From a virus, in IMG/VR virus record IMGVR_UViG_3300032087_006453, positions 1-64,000 of that record: DNA of 64,000 nucleotides. The stretch is one strand, 5' to 3'. The position numbers and the translations under genes are program-made. The notes under the pieces are model-generated. The model was not told where the DNA came from and made no database searches. It saw nothing but the letters and a program-made list of their open reading frames with translations. Positions 21,924 to 30,588 of this stretch are shown here, piece by piece. Position 1 is the first letter of the stretch. Each line of letters starts with the position of its first letter.

Positions 21924-22498
21924 TCTATCAGCTTCCCCATTGACCGAAGCTTCTGGATCGTGTCTAGCTTCTTTGTCCACCTCTTGCTTAGTGGAGACTC
22001 ATGCCATTCGATGTCGGCCAGCTCTTCGCTTTTGTATGCCGAGGTCTGGCCGCAGTTGTCGTCGCGGGTAGGCGTGAGTGTGTTGTCCAGGTCGTCCATC
22101 TGAATTCCTGTTACGTCAGCCCTTTTCTCTGCGTAGTAATCCCAAACGTCTCTTGCACGCAGTGAGACACTGTTTCTTCCCGAAGCAAGACCGCCACCGA
22201 GCTGCGTCGCAAACTCCATCGCGACATCATACAGCAGTGGACCCCAGCCCTTAGCGGCTCCGGAGTCCAAGACAATGAATGCGCCACCGCAGGGTTCATC
22301 AGCTTCCTGTATTTCGATCAAGCCTCTAACCGGGTTTTGCTTTCCTTCGATGTAGTACCCCTCTTCGTCGGCGTAATAAATCTCGTATGTGCCCGCGTCT
22401 GTCAGATCAATTCTGACAAACACACCGTCAGGTAGATCTTCCGGACCTTTTGCTGCTTCCGACAGAAGCTGTCTCACATACTCTCGTAGAAGTTTCAT
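21920..22498 (-). CDS. Leader-tagged GNAT-like paralogue 3
   Basis: 192 residues. The leader is identical to paralogue 2 over MKLLREYVRQLLSEAAKG. Contains CGGAFIVLDSG, KGWGPLLYDVAMEFAT, SGRNSVSLRARDVWDYY and ESPLSKRW. Closest neighbour and probably a recent tandem duplicate of paralogue 2; start and stop overlap by 4 bases. Confidence 0.7.
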   Translation of the reverse strand: MKLLREYVRQLLSEAAKGPEDLPDGVFVRIDLTDAGTYEIYYADEEGYYIEGKQNPVRGLIEIQEADEPCGGAFIVLDSGAAKGWGPLLYDVAMEFATQLGGGLASGRNSVSLRARDVWDYYAEKRADVTGIQMDDLDNTLTPTRDDNCGQTSAYKSEELADIEWHESPLSKRWTKKLDTIQKLRSMGKLIE

Positions 22499-23799
22499 AG
22501 CTCTATCAGTCTCCCGGCATCCTTTAGTGCATTGATTGTTGCAGGCCGCTTCTTGAAGGTCTTGCTCGAAGAGGAATCATACCACGTCCGAGGGGTTTTG
22601 TCATCCGCCGAAACATCCTGATCACAGTCATCGTAATTACGATCAGGCGTTAGCTGCGGCCCGGGTATTCCGCTGTCAGGAAGTTTATCGAGTTGGCGCT
22701 TTGTCACATCTGGCCGATTGTCATTGTAGTAATCCCACACCCGCCTTGCATCTCTTGACACTGAAGATCTATCTGACATGAGACCTGAACCATCCATCGT
22801 CGCAACTTCCATTGCAACATCATAGAGAAGCGGTCCCCAACCGGGTGGCTGTGCACTGGCATACATAACCTCCCAGGATCCCTCACAGCCGTTCTTGCTC
22901 TTAAACATGATTATGTGCCCAGCGACGCTAGAGTCGTCGGCGTACTGCTCATAGCCAAATTCGTCTGAGTAAAATATCTTTATGAATTTGTCTCTTGCTA
23001 TGGCGATGTAGAGATCTTTTGACTCAAGGTCTTCGACATCTTTTGCTGCTTCGGTTAGAAGCTTTCTTACGTATTTACGAATGTGAGTTTCATTCTTTGT
23101 CTTGGTCTTCTTCTTCAGTTTTTCGAGATGGCTAGACCAGATCTTGTTCGCTGCTCTGAGATTCTTCTTTTTCTCTGGGTCCTTTGTTCTCTCGATTGCA
23201 ACCTTCCCTCTTTGAACCATGACTAGAGACGCCTGAACCTTATGGGCGTGTGTTCTATTGGCCTTGTTAACTGTTGCAACACCCTTTCGAGCTGTGGCAG
23301 CATCCTTGAACCCAAGACCCTTGATCGTTCCCTTTGGGTCTTCGTCAGTGTAGAGGTCGGAATGCTTGGAACTTTTGCGGCGCTGGCCTTTCTTCCTTGG
23401 CTTCCTGGTTGCTTCGCTAACTCGCGGAGACCTTCTCATGCCGCCAAACTCAGGATCATCAACGAATCCGTTGCGAGCATACCAACTCTCGAGACCTTCC
23501 GAGTCGATCGTCGCCTGGGCAAACGGTGTTGGGTCGAGCGACATGACGACGTCATTTTCGTCTGCTAAGCTGACAAGCCTTCCCAACACTTGAGAGGCAA
23601 ACCCCTTGCCCTCACATTCACCCGCTGGTCGCGTCTGGATTGAACTGATGTGGATTGTATCATCGAATATCGAAATGTCCGTAAGCACTAAGCAGTGCTC
23701 TCCGTTTGATTTACCCATGTAGAAGTATCGTTCCCGAGGATCCATGGGATTCTGGGTTGACATCTTCTCATATTGTTCGATGTACCTTTCGAGACTCAT
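22495..23799 (-). CDS. Polyprotein-like: GNAT + basic domain + GNAT-like paralogue 4
   Basis: 434 residues from ATG 23799. Residues 1-125: a GNAT domain with ECEGKGFASQVLGRLV (R/Q-x-x-G-x-A region). Residues 130-235: a very basic Lys/Arg/His part (TRKPRKKGQRRKSSKHSDLY, then DPKGTIKGLGF and HAHKVQASLVM), a conserved type of phage basic domain. Residues 237-434: an internal copy of the leader, THIRKYVRKLLTEAAKD, followed by the same GNAT-like body as paralogues 1-3. Two possible prohead-protease sites (after VSE at 129 and LLTE at 250) would release three pieces. A leader is missing at the N-terminus. Confidence 0.72.
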   Translation of the reverse strand: MSLERYIEQYEKMSTQNPMDPRERYFYMGKSNGEHCLVLTDISIFDDTIHISSIQTRPAGECEGKGFASQVLGRLVSLADENDVVMSLDPTPFAQATIDSEGLESWYARNGFVDDPEFGGMRRSPRVSEATRKPRKKGQRRKSSKHSDLYTDEDPKGTIKGLGFKDAATARKGVATVNKANRTHAHKVQASLVMVQRGKVAIERTKDPEKKKNLRAANKIWSSHLEKLKKKTKTKNETHIRKYVRKLLTEAAKDVEDLESKDLYIAIARDKFIKIFYSDEFGYEQYADDSSVAGHIIMFKSKNGCEGSWEVMYASAQPPGWGPLLYDVAMEVATMDGSGLMSDRSSVSRDARRVWDYYNDNRPDVTKRQLDKLPDSGIPGPQLTPDRNYDDCDQDVSADDKTPRTWYDSSSSKTFKKRPATINALKDAGRLIEL

Positions 23800-24362
23800 T
23801 CCCCTGCAGCTCCCGCTGACTTCTCCTGCCACTCTGCTGACTGTTCATCCTCATCAATCGGGCCACCCGCAGCGTACGTGTCACAAGACCTTGCGCTGTG
23901 GCACTTGAAGTGATGCATCCAGCAATAGCCAAACCCAAGAAAGAAGTCATCGCCCTCGGGAAGATCTGGAAAGGATTCGCGTGGCTCCTTCAAAAGCTGA
24001 GCATTGACAATGTCAATCGTCGACATGTCCTCGGGATCGACTTGCTCATCAGATATCGGCATGCATTTCTGCATTCGCTTCGAAACATCGAAGGCAACAC
24101 AGTTGCCGCACCTCATTCCCCTTGCCTCTTCTGGCGTCGCTCCTTCCCACTTTTCAGCCATGCTCTCCCAGTATCCGTCGCTCGGCTGCAATGGGTTCAT
24201 TGGACCGTAGGCGTGATTCTTTCTGGTGAGGTTTCTATTCTTGGTGTTTACCTTAACGTCCTGCGTTGCAACGGGGCACTCGAGGTCTTCGACCTGCTCG
24301 TTTATGATTGACAGCGCTCGGTTAATTGTTTCCTTGAGATATTCTAGTCTTTTATGTTTCAT
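23796..24362 (-). CDS. Cys-rich, possible metal or Fe-S protein with leader-like start
   Basis: 188 residues. The N-terminal helix (RLEYLKETINRALSIINEQ) could be a leader with a cut after IINE. The C-terminal half holds CGNCVAF, then a Cys near 95, and GYCWMHHFKCHSARSCDTY, a pattern close to high-potential iron-sulfur or small zinc proteins. Acidic Ala/Gly tail. Coupled by ATGA to both neighbours. Confidence 0.6.
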   Translation of the reverse strand: MKHKRLEYLKETINRALSIINEQVEDLECPVATQDVKVNTKNRNLTRKNHAYGPMNPLQPSDGYWESMAEKWEGATPEEARGMRCGNCVAFDVSKRMQKCMPISDEQVDPEDMSTIDIVNAQLLKEPRESFPDLPEGDDFFLGFGYCWMHHFKCHSARSCDTYAAGGPIDEDEQSAEWQEKSAGAAGE

Positions 24363-25165
24363 CTTTCTACCACGCTAATGATTTGAATTGGTGTTGCAAT
24401 GTACTCATTCCACAGTGAGGTTCTAACGTTACCGTCACAGGTGTCTAGTTCGTAGCAAATGTTATTGACATCTCTTCCGGGATACTCTAGTCTAAGTAGA
24501 TTGCAGGCTCGCCTTCCGTTATCGACTGCTAACGATTTTACATCGCTTCTGAATCCTGCTCTGACGTTGCCCAAGAGTTTGACGATGAGATATGATTCCG
24601 GATCGAAGTACTCACGTTCGGCAACTGTGAACGTTGAAATGTCAAACTCCCTACCTTCATCTATCGCACGCTCGATGTTCTCAAGTCCGGCCGGAGACGT
24701 GTAGTGCATCAGCTCTCTGACATTATTCAGAGATCCGTACATCTGAATTGTGTATGCATCGTCGAGAAGAACGAAGGGTTCCAGATCCCCTCTGCTGTAA
24801 AAGAAACCGAAGCGAAGAGTGTTGATGTCTGGGAAGAATCTTGAGTAGTCTTCCTGAAAGCTCCAGAACCTGTGATTAACAAAGTCCTCAACAAAGTCCA
24901 GCACGTTCTTTCTCGTCAGTAACTCATATCGAGGAACCTCGACGTCTAGCTGGTACGAGAAGTATCGCCTAACCAGATTCTCAACTTCTTCGCCGGCGAT
25001 CTCTCCACCTCGAGTATCCATACCAAGTTCTTGCAGTTCAAGCATCTGGTTTACAAAGTCTTCCCACTCGCTCAGCAGAAAGAATGAAGACTCAGGCTTA
25101 ATGTAGCCTCTAACTTCGAACTGTTCGTGAAGAACTCCCTGTATGTATTCGCGCAGTAGTTTCAT
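24359..25165 (-). CDS. Leader-tagged ADP-ribosyltransferase-like protein
   Basis: 268 residues. Leader MKLLREYIQGVLHEQFEV. The C-terminal part has the order expected for an ADP-ribosyltransferase fold: LMHYTSPAGLENI (H/R-containing first motif), DISTFT near 170 (S-T-S-like), and WNEYIATPIQIISVV near the end, where the Glu would be the catalytic residue. The usual first Glu of ExE is replaced by Trp, so either this is a divergent H-Y-E-type enzyme or the call is wrong. In T4 the packaged Alt protein is also an ADP-ribosyltransferase carrying such a leader, which makes the match attractive. Confidence 0.5.
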   Translation of the reverse strand: MKLLREYIQGVLHEQFEVRGYIKPESSFFLLSEWEDFVNQMLELQELGMDTRGGEIAGEEVENLVRRYFSYQLDVEVPRYELLTRKNVLDFVEDFVNHRFWSFQEDYSRFFPDINTLRFGFFYSRGDLEPFVLLDDAYTIQMYGSLNNVRELMHYTSPAGLENIERAIDEGREFDISTFTVAEREYFDPESYLIVKLLGNVRAGFRSDVKSLAVDNGRRACNLLRLEYPGRDVNNICYELDTCDGNVRTSLWNEYIATPIQIISVVER

Positions 25166-25758
25166 TTTTCTACTAACCTTCCGGCAGAACGAAGCCGATC
25201 TATCGTTGTTGGTTCTTTGGTGTATCTTCTGCTAGATGAAGAATCGAACCACTTGTCACCGGTCTTATCTCTCACAGACGATGCCTGCTTGCAATCATCG
25301 TCAGCTGTATCAGGAGTTAGCTGCGGACCATCAATTGGTTCTCCAACAAGCTTGTCGAGCTGGTGTGATTGAACATCGGGCCTGATATTCATGTAGTAGT
25401 CCCAAACTCTGCGAGCGTCTTGAGATACGCCGACCCTATCTGATGTGAGACCGCCGCCGTTCATCGTCGCATATTCGATTGCAACGTCGTAGAGAAGCGG
25501 TCCCCAACCTTTTCTGGCCTTTGCAAAATCCACTTGCCATGCATCGTCGCAATTGCCAGTCTTCTCAGTTGGTTTTGTGATGAAGACCCCTGTGCCGAAG
25601 TCGTCTGAACGGTTTCTTCCCGTGCTGTCGCTATAGTACACGGAGACGTCGTCAATGTCACTAGATATCGTAACATAGGCGTCATTAGCAACCAGGTCGT
25701 CAACGTCCTTTGCTGCCTCTGATAGCAATTGTCTCACGTACTCGCGCAGTAAATTCAT
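25162..25758 (-). CDS. Leader-tagged GNAT-like paralogue 5
   Basis: 198 residues. Leader MNLLREYVRQLLSEAAKDVDD. CDDAWQVDFAKA, KGWGPLLYDVAIEYAT, SDRVGVSQDARRVWDYY and a DSSSSRRY tail align with the C-terminal domain of the 22495-23799 protein more than with the others (shared DSSSS instead of SPLSK). Confidence 0.7.
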   Translation of the reverse strand: MNLLREYVRQLLSEAAKDVDDLVANDAYVTISSDIDDVSVYYSDSTGRNRSDDFGTGVFITKPTEKTGNCDDAWQVDFAKARKGWGPLLYDVAIEYATMNGGGLTSDRVGVSQDARRVWDYYMNIRPDVQSHQLDKLVGEPIDGPQLTPDTADDDCKQASSVRDKTGDKWFDSSSSRRYTKEPTTIDRLRSAGRLVEK

Positions 25759-26453
25759 GAGCTAAACCTGAACCCCTTCCATGTGTCCTTGATCTCTGAG
25801 CTTTCTTCACCGGAAATCAAGCCTATCTTTTCAAAGTTCTTCAGGTAGTCGTCAACAATCTTGTTTATCGGCTCACCGGTTTTTGACGATACAGCTCTAA
25901 AGCCGACGTTGAAAGCAGGAACTTCGCAAGCCGATGTGAAGTAATCGAAGTGGGAATCTCCGTCTCTTTCCGGAAGTTCTGGACAGCCGATACGCTTCAT
26001 CGGTTCCGTTTGAGTGAAGTGATGCATCTCGTGAGCCAGCGTTTCCCTAACAGACGTTTCTATCGACTCGTAATTGTCCTCGAGGTCGATGCCTGGTCCA
26101 ACCTCTACTTCAATCTCAATAAGGTTGAAGCCGCTCTCGTTTGCCGTTGCGCCTCCGCTAACGTTGACTGGGCCGGAAAGGTCTGGCACGTTTCTCCTTA
26201 CCGTAACCTCTACAAAAAAGATCTCCGAATACTCTCCGTCGTAAACCTCCGGATCAACGGGGTACGGCCAAGAGTAATCGAACTCCATGGTTCGAATGTC
26301 AGAGCCAGAGTTTCTTGCATCAAAAATGAAACCCAGAACATCCTGATCAACCATGTCAACAGCATCGTTGTAGAAGAAGTTTTCATCAGCGAGATCGATG
26401 CTCTCTCTCAGGGTTCTTCTATTGATAATAGGAGGATACTTATAATGGAACAC
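25755..26453 (-). CDS. HEXXH zinc metalloprotease, leader-like start
   Basis: 232 residues from a GTG at 26453. The N-terminus holds NRRTLRESIDLAD, a weak leader. ETLAHEMHHFTQ near 143 is the zinc site, with CEVPAFNVGF near 180 giving the likely third ligand Glu. No signal peptide. First gene of the coupled minus-strand series, so a likely packaged protease. Target unknown. A TATATTTATG element lies 20 bases before the start. Confidence 0.7.
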   Translation of the reverse strand: MFHYKYPPIINRRTLRESIDLADENFFYNDAVDMVDQDVLGFIFDARNSGSDIRTMEFDYSWPYPVDPEVYDGEYSEIFFVEVTVRRNVPDLSGPVNVSGGATANESGFNLIEIEVEVGPGIDLEDNYESIETSVRETLAHEMHHFTQTEPMKRIGCPELPERDGDSHFDYFTSACEVPAFNVGFRAVSSKTGEPINKIVDDYLKNFEKIGLISGEESSEIKDTWKGFRFSS

Positions 26454-26503
26454 GAACTTACCTTTGGTTTGTTCATAAATATACTAGAAAAACAGGAGTT
26501 ATC

Positions 26504-26902
26504 ATGTCTCTTAAATGGCCTGAGGCTGGTATCAAGTCGGTTGGCGAATATCAGGTTTCAGCAATTCCATTCGTCACCTCGAGTACGCTAGCCGCGGCTG
26601 AAACCAGAGAGGTGAGCTTCCCGAGGTTTACGAAGTTTATCATCGTCAGAAACCAGGATTCTGCGGATACGATGCAGGTTGGGTTTACTCTAAACGGAGT
26701 TCAAGCAAACCCACCGGCAAACACAAACTTCATCAAGCTTGCGGCTGGTGAAAGTGTCTCTGCTGATCTCAGAATCAAGTCACTGTTCCTCAGCTCCAGC
26801 GATGGAACACCTGACTTCGAGGTCTTTGCAGGACTGACCGACATTAAGGCAAACCAGTTCATTACGCTAACGGGCTCAAACGGCTTCAGCGGCGTCGGCT
26901 AA
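26504..26902 (+). CDS. Beta-rich virion protein candidate
   Basis: 132 residues from ATG 26504 after ACAGGAG. All-beta, low in Cys, rich in Ser/Asn/Thr (FIIVRNQDSADTMQVGFTLNG), like small head-fiber or tail-associated proteins. Stop overlaps the start of the LamG-like gene (TAATGG), so the two are made together. Confidence 0.6.
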   Translation: MSLKWPEAGIKSVGEYQVSAIPFVTSSTLAAAETREVSFPRFTKFIIVRNQDSADTMQVGFTLNGVQANPPANTNFIKLAAGESVSADLRIKSLFLSSSDGTPDFEVFAGLTDIKANQFITLTGSNGFSGVG

Positions 26903-27717
26903 TGGCAAACGGAATAAGCGGTTACGGTCTTCAGGTTGGGGGAACAGGGATTTCCTCAACGGCTGGAAGCGTTGGGTCGGGAATTAGATCGCCCATAATT
27001 TCAGCTTCCGATTTCTCACAAAGGCTGATCCCTAGAGAAGGTTTGGTTTTCTGGTGCATGAGCGACAACAGCTCAAGGTCCAGACCTGGTGTGAAGGATA
27101 ACAATAACCGCGTCAGCTTGATTCGAGACTTTTCGAGAAGGGGAAACCACCTTCGACAATCAGCAAATGGAAGAAAGCCGACATCCGTAACTTACAACGA
27201 ACAGAAAACGTTTTACTTTGACGGCTCTGACATCTCTTCTTCGTCTGGAGACTCGCAGTTCGATTTTGGAACAGGGGACTTCACGATCGTTTTGGCAGCA
27301 TACGCAACCGTTCAGTCTGGAGGCAGGGCGGTTCTGACAAACCGGTCTTCAATAAGTGCGTCAGGTTTCATGGTCGGTCGGTTCAACCAGAAGTGGAGGT
27401 TTGACACGAAGGACTCCGGTGGAACGTCTGCAATCAACACAAGTTCAAATCATAGCTCAAACTGGAATGTTGTGTTTGCTAGAAGGTCTGGAACGAGCAT
27501 GGTCCTGCAAGTTTGGACGGATGGCTCGCTTGCTGAAGAAGTCACCTCGACTAAGACGGCTAGAAACGTGGACGGAGTTCAGCTTTCAATGGGAGCACCG
27601 CTCGACCGAAACAACGACTACACTGGCGGCGTTTCCGAAGCCTACGTGTACAACAAAGCTCTATCGGCAACAGAGCAGAACAGAATACTTACATACATGG
27701 CTGCAAAGTTCAGCTAG
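26902..27717 (+). CDS. LamG/concanavalin-like virion protein
   Basis: 271 residues. The first 35 residues are Gly/Ser-rich and low complexity. Residues about 45-271 fit a Laminin_G_3-type lectin sandwich: GLVFWCMSD, FDFGTGDFTIVLAAY, WNVVFARRSG, SEAYVYNKALSATEQNRILTYMAAKF at the end. Such domains sit on phage tail fibers and bind sugars, so a role in host recognition is likely. Confidence 0.75.
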   Translation: MANGISGYGLQVGGTGISSTAGSVGSGIRSPIISASDFSQRLIPREGLVFWCMSDNSSRSRPGVKDNNNRVSLIRDFSRRGNHLRQSANGRKPTSVTYNEQKTFYFDGSDISSSSGDSQFDFGTGDFTIVLAAYATVQSGGRAVLTNRSSISASGFMVGRFNQKWRFDTKDSGGTSAINTSSNHSSNWNVVFARRSGTSMVLQVWTDGSLAEEVTSTKTARNVDGVQLSMGAPLDRNNDYTGGVSEAYVYNKALSATEQNRILTYMAAKFS

Positions 27718-27727
27718 GGGATTGACG

Positions 27728-28180
27728 ATGAAAATCACAAAGAGACAACTCAGAACCATTATCAGAGAAGCTGTGCAAGAAGCTCAGCAGCCAATGATGT
27801 CTCGAAAGCAGATCATCACGAAGCTATTTGAGGATCTGAAGTCTGATCTCGGAGACAGAGGCATTCCCGTTGAGGGAAGGATTACGCCAACGGGCACCCA
27901 GCCGAGTTTTGACGTGACTGCGTACGTACGTTCCGTCGTCCCTACAGGAATGAGCCAGCTTGAAGAAATCGCGCAGGTTCTCGAAAGTGTCTTTAGAAAA
28001 AACGGTGTCCAAGTCTCGGCTAACATGGTGAGCGATAACCGAGCAATCTTCGATACCGAAGATTTCTTTGGAAGCATGTCTCTTGGTAAGCAGGGCGCAT
28101 TTAGGGGCAAGACTGTTGTTTACTTCACCGTGAGGATGGAGCCTTCAGGATTACGGCCAGAGAAGTACACGATGTCGTAG
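27728..28180 (+). CDS. Leader-tagged protein, unknown
   Basis: 150 residues from ATG 27728 after AGGGG. Starts MKITKRQLRTIIREAVQEAQQ, cut predicted after IIRE. The body is alpha/beta with RKQIITKLFEDLKSDLG and VYFTVRME. The same leader on the opposite strand shows the tag is selected independent of operon. Confidence 0.65.
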   Translation: MKITKRQLRTIIREAVQEAQQPMMSRKQIITKLFEDLKSDLGDRGIPVEGRITPTGTQPSFDVTAYVRSVVPTGMSQLEEIAQVLESVFRKNGVQVSANMVSDNRAIFDTEDFFGSMSLGKQGAFRGKTVVYFTVRMEPSGLRPEKYTMS

Positions 28181-28189
28181 CGTAGAACT

Positions 28190-28708
28190 TTAGCTCATGT
28201 ATTCCTGCCATGGACCTTCACACTCACCGGTTAGTTTGAGATACCTTTCGTAGGTCAAGGGCTTGGGATCCTTAGAAAGGCTGAGGCTTGTTTCATGCAA
28301 TAGCCTGTCGCCCTTTTGCTGGTTGCACTTCTTGCAGGCTGTGACAAGGTTTTGCCACGAATATCCTCCGCCCTTGCTCTTCGGAACAACATGGTCTAGC
28401 GTTGATGTTGATCGAGTCAGAGCAATACCGCAGTACTGACACTTGCCTTCGTCTCTTGCAAAGATGTACTTTGGGCAGCAAGGAAGCTGACCCGTGTACT
28501 TCTTCATTACCCTGCGAAGCATGATGACAGAAGGAAGCTTGAACGACTGCCTAGCCGAACTTACATGGCGATCGTAAGTTTCGAGAACTATGACTCGGCC
28601 AAGCATTGAGTTGACCAGTGCTTCGGTCGATGAGACAATAGCTACAGGGCGGAACGCAGCGTCTAGCTTTAGTGCCCTGTAGCTTTCTAGTGTTGTTGCC
28701 ATGCTCAT
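28190..28708 (-). CDS. HNH endonuclease
   Basis: 172 residues. CQYCGIALTRS, STLDHVVPKSKGGG and WQNLVTACKKCNQQKGD near 75-115 make a complete HNH with four zinc cysteines, like the McrA/phage HNH group. Convergent with the 27728 gene. Could be a homing nuclease or a packaging-associated HNH; no terminase is visible here, which favours the former. Confidence 0.88.
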   Translation of the reverse strand: MSMATTLESYRALKLDAAFRPVAIVSSTEALVNSMLGRVIVLETYDRHVSSARQSFKLPSVIMLRRVMKKYTGQLPCCPKYIFARDEGKCQYCGIALTRSTSTLDHVVPKSKGGGYSWQNLVTACKKCNQQKGDRLLHETSLSLSKDPKPLTYERYLKLTGECEGPWQEYMS

Positions 28709-28716
28709 AACTACTC

Positions 28717-29640
28717 TCAGGATGCAAGGCTTGTCATCTCATTGCCAAAATCATCACGATATTTCATGAGTGCAAGCTCCTTCTTCTTGCACTCTAGAAC
28801 AACGTCGACGTCTAGACCGCAGTTGTCGAAAGGCTCGTAGTACCACTGACTGTGAGACACAGCGGATGCCTTTTCATCTTCGTACTTCTTGCGACTGTTG
28901 GAATGATGGCAAACGGGCCGAACTGTTCCCCACGTGTTGGCAGCCATCTTGATTGCTTCCTCGTAGCCCTGATCCTGAGGTCCTAGACTGAAGTGATGGC
29001 TGTCGAAGACAATCGGGATTCCGGTGCGCTCGAAGATGCCCTTGTACAACATCAGTGTGCTGTAGCAGTTTGGCTTGTCATCGTTTTCAACGGTGAGACG
29101 ACTTAGTACGGCAGGGCTTAGTAGCTGAATGTTCTTGCAGAAACGTTCCATAGCAGCGTCACGGTCGCCATACGCACCGCCGATATGAATGTTGATCTTG
29201 GCTTCACGGGTTCGAGGTGCACCGATGAAGTCCATGATCTTTCCATGAATCTCCAGATCCTTGACAGAGTTGTAAACAACCTTCTCGGTTGGAGAAGCCA
29301 TGCAGTTGAACTGACCGGGATGAAACGACAGTCGATGATTGTGCTCACGAGCATAATCGCCAACCGCCCTTAGCGCTTTCTTGATCTCGTCAACACGAGG
29401 CATGGTCTCGAGATCATACTCGCTTGCCCACGGAAACAGGTTTGAGCTGATGCGAAACACCTTGATGTCGTGTGCTTCGTTCCACTTTAGAATCTCGAGC
29501 AGGTCTCTAGAACTCTGCAGCCCGAGATTTGCCATATGCGCGACGCCCTTTTTCAAGAAAGTGCGTCTGATTGCAGTGCGATTAGCCTTGATGCCTTGAC
29601 CAGTGAGTGTTTCGTTGATGCATGCGTAACCGAGCCTCAT
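28717..29640 (-). CDS. uvsE: UV damage endonuclease UvdE
   Basis: 307 residues from ATG 29640 after GGAGGCAAACAC. The TIM-barrel UvdE family is recognised from MRLGYACINETL at the start, FRISSNLFPWAS near 65, SFHPGQFNCMASP near 100, NIHIGGAYGDRD near 150, LTVENDDKP near 185 and FDSHHFSL near 220 (metal-binding His, Glu, Asp). It nicks 5' of UV lesions, starting repair without the UvrABC system. Own consensus-like promoter at 29648-29695. Confidence 0.93.
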   Translation of the reverse strand: MRLGYACINETLTGQGIKANRTAIRRTFLKKGVAHMANLGLQSSRDLLEILKWNEAHDIKVFRISSNLFPWASEYDLETMPRVDEIKKALRAVGDYAREHNHRLSFHPGQFNCMASPTEKVVYNSVKDLEIHGKIMDFIGAPRTREAKINIHIGGAYGDRDAAMERFCKNIQLLSPAVLSRLTVENDDKPNCYSTLMLYKGIFERTGIPIVFDSHHFSLGPQDQGYEEAIKMAANTWGTVRPVCHHSNSRKKYEDEKASAVSHSQWYYEPFDNCGLDVDVVLECKKKELALMKYRDDFGNEMTSLAS

Positions 29641-29647
29641 GTGTTTG

Positions 29648-29695
29648 CCTCCAAGCATATTAGTATTATAGCATGCCAGCGCCGAATCTACACTA
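29648..29695 (-). promoter_or_regulatory. Recurrent phage promoter cassette, copy 9 (uvdE)
   Basis: GTGTAG, 17 bases ending TGC, TATAAT (29665-29670), then GGAGG. Has the best -10 of the set. Confidence 0.72.
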
Positions 29696-29697
29696 GA

Positions 29698-30588
29698 TCA
29701 AAACAGCAGATCTCGCTTGTCTCCCCAATCTCGGTATGAGTCGGTTCGATCAAATATGGTTGTGTCGGTCAGACCAGGTTCTTTCCCAACATTCCACATC
29801 CAGTGATTCTCTTCCGGTCGATTCTTGGGAATGTACTTCCAAACCTTTGCATCGTAGTTTCCGACCGTAGGGAATGGAGGGAAGTTGTGCTTCTTTTCCA
29901 TTTGAGCAAAAGCTAGAGGATCAGAATCTACGGAAGCAACCCCTAGTTCGCCTGCCTTGAGGTTTCTCGAAACTGCAATTGCGTGATGCTCTGAATCCTG
30001 CCATCCAATCTGCAATGCTCGGCCTAGAACGCCGGTTGAAATGGCAAACCAAACGTGACCAGGATCCCCGTACGCCTCTCGGATGTTTTCGACGACTCGA
30101 ACAGCACAGGCTGTGACAAGCTCATGTCGAAGTCCGAGTGGAATAAATGCAGCACCACGTTCCTCCGCCCACTTCTTTGCGTAGCTGTTAAGGTTTGGCA
30201 TGGCAGCAATTCGAACGAATCGAACCTCTGCACCTCTCTCAATGCAGACCGCCTGATGATGCGAGATCTTCTTGGAGGCCGGCATGAACAGAACAACCTT
30301 CTTGTTGTAACGTCCAGCTGCTTCAACGATAGAAGGTCCTGCCAGACCGAAGCGAGGCTGAACGTATACGATCGTGTCTTCCTTCGTCGAAGCCATCAGC
30401 ATGTCTGCAAATCGGCATTTCGATCCGACCATGTGATCATCGCGAACAACATTTACGCCTTCGTGCCGAGTGACAATCGGAAGTCCGTAAGGATCGATCC
30501 ATCCTTCGGTCATTGCCAACCACTCTTCCTTTGATCGAAGCTGAAGGTCTTTGTTGATTCCATCAAGTACATGCTTATCGTGTGCCAT
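29698..30588 (-). CDS. Fold-II PLP enzyme-like protein
   Basis: 296 residues. MVGSKCRFADMLMAS near 50 mirrors the GNK-x-RK lysine site of ACC deaminase/D-cysteine desulfhydrase enzymes; QPRFGLAGPSIVEAAG takes the place of the SNT/GNH substrate loop, FMPASKKISHHQ follows, and AISTGVLGRALQIGW is the phosphate loop. The C-terminal 50 residues are Trp/Asn-rich and unlike known enzymes. Its ATG overlaps the previous stop (TAATG). It is coupled to two genes of unknown chemistry; a role in making or attaching an amino-acid group to DNA is a hypothesis. Confidence 0.65.
   Translation of the reverse strand: MAHDKHVLDGINKDLQLRSKEEWLAMTEGWIDPYGLPIVTRHEGVNVVRDDHMVGSKCRFADMLMASTKEDTIVYVQPRFGLAGPSIVEAAGRYNKKVVLFMPASKKISHHQAVCIERGAEVRFVRIAAMPNLNSYAKKWAEERGAAFIPLGLRHELVTACAVRVVENIREAYGDPGHVWFAISTGVLGRALQIGWQDSEHHAIAVSRNLKAGELGVASVDSDPLAFAQMEKKHNFPPFPTVGNYDAKVWKYIPKNRPEENHWMWNVGKEPGLTDTTIFDRTDSYRDWGDKRDLLF

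Noticed and set aside
26470-26485. T4-type late promoter TATAAATA
   Set aside because: ATAAATA-like sequences are on the plus strand while most of the genes concerned read minus, so the orientation is wrong for a T4-like late promoter; kept only as an unexplained element.
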